Translations under genes and position numbers: made by a program
In this document: positions 61,573 through 64,000 of the stretch, in pieces
Numbering within the stretch: position 1 is the first letter of the stretch
Layout of the letters: every line of letters begins with the position of its first letter
Source of the DNA: Pseudodesulfovibrio sp. 5S69
Lineage (GTDB): Bacteria > Desulfobacterota > Desulfovibrionia > Desulfovibrionales > Desulfovibrionaceae
NCBI RefSeq assembly: GCF_037094465.1
Contig: NZ_CP146609.1
Coordinates: 2,351,501-2,415,500, forward strand
Reading direction: 5' to 3'
DNA: 64,000 nt
Notes under the pieces: model-generated
Database searches by the model: none
The model's input: the letters and a program-made list of their open reading frames with translations, nothing else
Told to the model about the DNA's origin: nothing

Positions 61573-61644
61573 CGGAAATGTATAATTGTCGGACTACTGA
61601 TCCTGGACGTTTTTTGGACAATTTTAGTGGTCAAATAGGTACGG

Positions 61645-61655
61645 TGGTCAGACCA
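61645..61655. promoter_or_regulatory. GntR/FadR-type palindrome upstream of ppsA
   Basis: TGGTC-A-GACCA, the core recognised by FadR-subfamily GntR regulators (FadR, PdhR, LldR; TGGTnnnACCA). The right half extends to ACCAATT. Half-site relatives lie at 61477-61487 (AATTGGTCTGA, the exact reverse complement of 61648-61658) and 61627-61632 (GTGGTC). A TTGACG at 61665-61670 may be a -35 box. The rest of the 362-base gap between pyc and ppsA holds the pyc terminator and AT-rich sequence, with no gene seen. Confidence 0.5.
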
Positions 61656-61818
61656 ATTGTTTCGTTGACGAAGCGGTAAATAACCCTGTAAGCGGAAATT
61701 CGAAACTCAGCTTTTGATTGTTCTTTTTTGATAATTCAAAATAGAAAGTGCCGTGGATTCAGGGTATGGACAGGGTAAACACATCGTCCGACCAGCACGG
61801 TTATACCAGGAGGAAGAG

Positions 61819-64000
61819 ATGGCCAAAGCCAAGAATGACGCAACGGATAACGCACCGGCAGCCAAAGCCAAGAAACCCGATGCCAAGGTGGAGAGTCTCA
61901 AGCAGAAGCTCGTCCTGAACGGCGCCGAAATCAAGAAGATCGGCGAGGATGCCGAACTGCTGGTCGGCGGCAAGAACTACAACACGGCCATTATCAGCCA
62001 GGTGTCGGGCATTCGCGCACCGGAGTTCCGGGCCATTTCCTCCAATGCATTTCATATCCTCCTGGACGAGACCAAGGTGAACGCCGCCGTGGTCCGGGCC
62101 ACGGTGGACAAGGAGTACAACAAGATCGACTGGAACTCCGACGCGGTCAACGAGGACTCCGACTACCTCCAGCATTTCGTCCGTGAAGTGGGCAAGAAGA
62201 TCCGCGAGGAATCCAAGAAACAGTCCGGCACCCCCATCCGGCTGCGCACCTTCATCAACAACGTAGTCGAGGGCTTCGCCACCTCCCCGGAGGGCATCGA
62301 CCAACTGCGCATGCGTTCTGTCCTGGTCCAGTCGGCCATCCTGTCCGTGGAAATGCCCGAAGGAGTGGGCAAGGAAGTCAAGGGCGCGTACCAGTCCATC
62401 TGCAAGGAAGCCGGTCTGGACGACGTTCCCGTGGCCGTGCGCTCCTCGGCGGCGGGCGAGGACAGCCGCAAGAAGGCCTTTGCCGGACTCCAGGACACCT
62501 ACCTTAACATAGTCGGCGAGGACGAGTGCCTCGAGGCCTACCATTGGGATTGCGCCTCGGCCTACAACCTGCGCTCCATGACCTATCGCCGCGAGGCCAT
62601 TCTCGACGCCATCACCAAGGCCGAGAAGACCGGCGACGACGCCATCGCCGAGACCGCCAAGAAGGAGTGGGCCATCGAGCACACCTCCCTGTCCGTGTGC
62701 ATCATGCGGATGATCAATCCGGTCATCTCGGGCACGGCGTTCAGCGCGGACACCGCCACCGGGTGCCGCGGCACGGACCGCAACGACCTCGTGTCCATCG
62801 ATGCCAGCTATGGCTTGGGCGAGGCGGTCGTCGGCGGCATGGTCACCCCGGACAAGTTCTACGTCTTCCAGCGCGACGGCGGCCGCGAGGTGGTCATCCG
62901 CTACATGGGCTGCAAGGAAAAGAAGATCGTCTACAAGGAGGACGGCAGCGGCACCCACGTGGTCAAGGTCGCCGACAACGAGGTCTTCCGCTGGGCCCTG
63001 TCCATCGCCCAGGCCGAGACCGTGGCTCAGGGCGTGCGCAACATCTCCCGGGCCTACGGCGGCATGATCATGGACACCGAGTTCTGCATCGACAAGACCG
63101 ACCGGCTGTGGTTCGTCCAGGCCCGGCCCGAGACCCGTTGGAACGAGGATTTCGAGCTCCATCCGCACACCATTTTCATGCGCCGCCTCGAGGTGGACAA
63201 GAAGGCCATCGACTCGGCCGAGGTCATCCTCGAAGGCAACGGCGCGTCCCGCGGCGCGGGCCAGGGGACGGTCAAGTACCTGCGCTCCGCCCTGGAACTG
63301 AACAAGATCAACAAGGGCGACATCCTGGCCGCCGAGCGCACCGATCCTGACATGGTTCCGGGCATGCGCATCGCCTCGGCCATCCTGGCCGACGTGGGCG
63401 GCGACACCAGCCACGCGGCCATCACTTCGCGCGAGCTGGGCATCCCGGCCATCATCGGCATCCAGCGCCTGGAGGCCCTGCGCTCCATGGACGGCCAGCA
63501 GGTCACCGTGGACGGCTCTCGCGGCAAGGTCTACCGGGGCGAGCTGCCCCTGGTGGAGGTCGGCGGCGAGATCAACGTCAGCGAACTGCCCGCCACCAAG
63601 ACCAAGGTCGGCCTGATCCTGGCCGACGTGGGGCAGGCCCTGTTCCTGTCCCGCCTGCGCAACGTGCCCGATTTCGAGGTCGGCCTGCTGCGCGCCGAGT
63701 TCATGCTCGGCAACATCGGCGTCCATCCCATGGCGCTTGAGGCCTACGACAAGGACGTCCTCAACGACCTGGTGGAGGAAAAGCTCCAGGAGATGGACCA
63801 CCATTTGACCAAGGTTATGAAGGAGCAATTGGATTCCGGCCTGATCACCATGCCCCTGAAGCTGCGCGAGTACGTCGGCCTGATCACCGGCCTGACCCGC
63901 GAGATGGAGTCTCTGGCCGAGCAGGAGGGCGCCCGCAGCACGGACGAAGTCCTGGCCATGCACCGCCGTCTGCGTGAAATGGACCACAAGCTCGACGAGC
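61819..64000 (+). CDS. ppsA: Phosphoenolpyruvate synthase (PEP/pyruvate-binding), 5' part
   Basis: The gene runs off the window; 727 codons are visible. A Lys/Ala-rich N-terminal extension (about 25 residues) comes before a PPDK-type ATP-grasp domain (VAVRSSAAGEDSRKKAFAG; SASYGLGEAVVGG-like IDASYGLGEAVVGGMV) and the phospho-histidine domain with GGDTSHAAITSRELGIPAIIG. The PEP/pyruvate-binding barrel begins at about residue 590. It converts pyruvate and ATP to PEP, AMP and phosphate for growth on lactate or pyruvate. AGGAGG lies upstream of ATG 61819. It follows pyc but is cut off from it by a terminator and has its own operator-like site. Confidence 0.92.
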   Translation, partial: MAKAKNDATDNAPAAKAKKPDAKVESLKQKLVLNGAEIKKIGEDAELLVGGKNYNTAIISQVSGIRAPEFRAISSNAFHILLDETKVNAAVVRATVDKEYNKIDWNSDAVNEDSDYLQHFVREVGKKIREESKKQSGTPIRLRTFINNVVEGFATSPEGIDQLRMRSVLVQSAILSVEMPEGVGKEVKGAYQSICKEAGLDDVPVAVRSSAAGEDSRKKAFAGLQDTYLNIVGEDECLEAYHWDCASAYNLRSMTYRREAILDAITKAEKTGDDAIAETAKKEWAIEHTSLSVCIMRMINPVISGTAFSADTATGCRGTDRNDLVSIDASYGLGEAVVGGMVTPDKFYVFQRDGGREVVIRYMGCKEKKIVYKEDGSGTHVVKVADNEVFRWALSIAQAETVAQGVRNISRAYGGMIMDTEFCIDKTDRLWFVQARPETRWNEDFELHPHTIFMRRLEVDKKAIDSAEVILEGNGASRGAGQGTVKYLRSALELNKINKGDILAAERTDPDMVPGMRIASAILADVGGDTSHAAITSRELGIPAIIGIQRLEALRSMDGQQVTVDGSRGKVYRGELPLVEVGGEINVSELPATKTKVGLILADVGQALFLSRLRNVPDFEVGLLRAEFMLGNIGVHPMALEAYDKDVLNDLVEEKLQEMDHHLTKVMKEQLDSGLITMPLKLREYVGLITGLTREMESLAEQEGARSTDEVLAMHRRLREMDHKLDE

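Noticed and set aside
57560..61621. 1353-codon open frame on the minus strand opposite birA-pyc
   Set aside because: It is the antisense shadow of a GC-rich, codon-biased gene; the plus strand encodes a complete pyruvate carboxylase and the minus product has no family-like sequence.
5..64000. CRISPR arrays, rRNA genes, insertion sequences, integrase or transposase genes
   Set aside because: Looked for by eye; no spaced short repeats, rRNA signatures or recombinase motifs were seen.

Overview
The window is a contiguous, GC-rich piece of a bacterial chromosome that fits a sulfate-reducing deltaproteobacterium of the Desulfovibrionaceae (Desulfovibrio/Pseudodesulfovibrio type). The pointers are two 218-222 residue siroheme proteins of the Desulfovibrio low-molecular-mass sulfite reductase type, a modular NifU/NifS pair beside CysE/CysK, a birA-pyruvate carboxylase-PEP synthase block, a fused SucC-SucD protein and a two-gene SufC/SufB system. 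The species is inference from content, not from a marker gene.

Layout. 1-7.9 kb (+): end of mfd, a SurA-like lipoprotein, surA, a RodZ-like protein, recO, glyQ, glyS. 7.9-9.4 kb: rpsT with its own promoter and terminator, then an orphan tungstate-type binding protein. 9.4-14 kb: a Crp/Fnr regulator divergent from a redox cluster (membrane 4Fe-4S protein, soluble 4Fe-4S protein, cupin, two siroheme proteins), with an FNR-like operator in the gap. 14.1-17 kb: trkA-trkH, then a structured intergenic stretch. 17.3-20.8 kb (-): nadC-nadA-nadB, divergent from mgtE. 22.4-28.7 kb (-): ileS, lspA, small membrane protein, CpoB-like lipoprotein, NIL ferredoxin, PilZ and CheZ-like genes. 29.6-33.9 kb (-): nifU-nifS-cysK-cysE with a DUF493 gene upstream. 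34-39.8 kb (+): a REC-PAS-GGDEF-EAL regulator, Hsp20, a Lon-like protease and two tiny membrane proteins. 40.5-42.7 kb: ilvBN behind a previously unlisted valine-rich leader peptide and attenuator. 42.9-43.8 kb: an orphan flagellin-like gene with a consensus sigma-28 promoter.

43.9-45.5 kb is the only clearly foreign piece: a small AT-richer island inserted at the 3' end of tRNA-Thr(GGT), bounded by a perfect 42-bp direct repeat. It carries a two-gene cassette: a protein with a MuF/phage-head-like cysteine motif and a secreted small (lipo)protein. Both reading frames look damaged, by an in-frame TGA and a one-base frameshift. 45.4-49.3 kb: tRNA-Thr and tRNA-Pro on one promoter, cheW, an Smr-domain gene, sufC-sufB. 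49.5-56.8 kb: a TetR regulator, a membrane hydrolase, a glycosyltransferase, fused succinyl-CoA synthetase, an unknown, a DHH phosphoesterase and a CCA-adding enzyme. 56.8-64 kb: birA, an unusual pyruvate carboxylase with a C-terminal zinc-ribbon-like tail, and the start of ppsA behind a GntR-type operator.

How it works together: the gene set links C3 carbon (pyruvate carboxylase, biotin ligase, PEP synthase), cysteine and Fe-S assembly (CysE/CysK feeding NifS/NifU, plus SufCB), NAD synthesis through the Fe-S enzyme NadA, and motility or c-di-GMP signalling (CheZ, CheW, PilZ, GGDEF-EAL, flagellin-like). No CRISPR array, rRNA, integrase or transposase was found.
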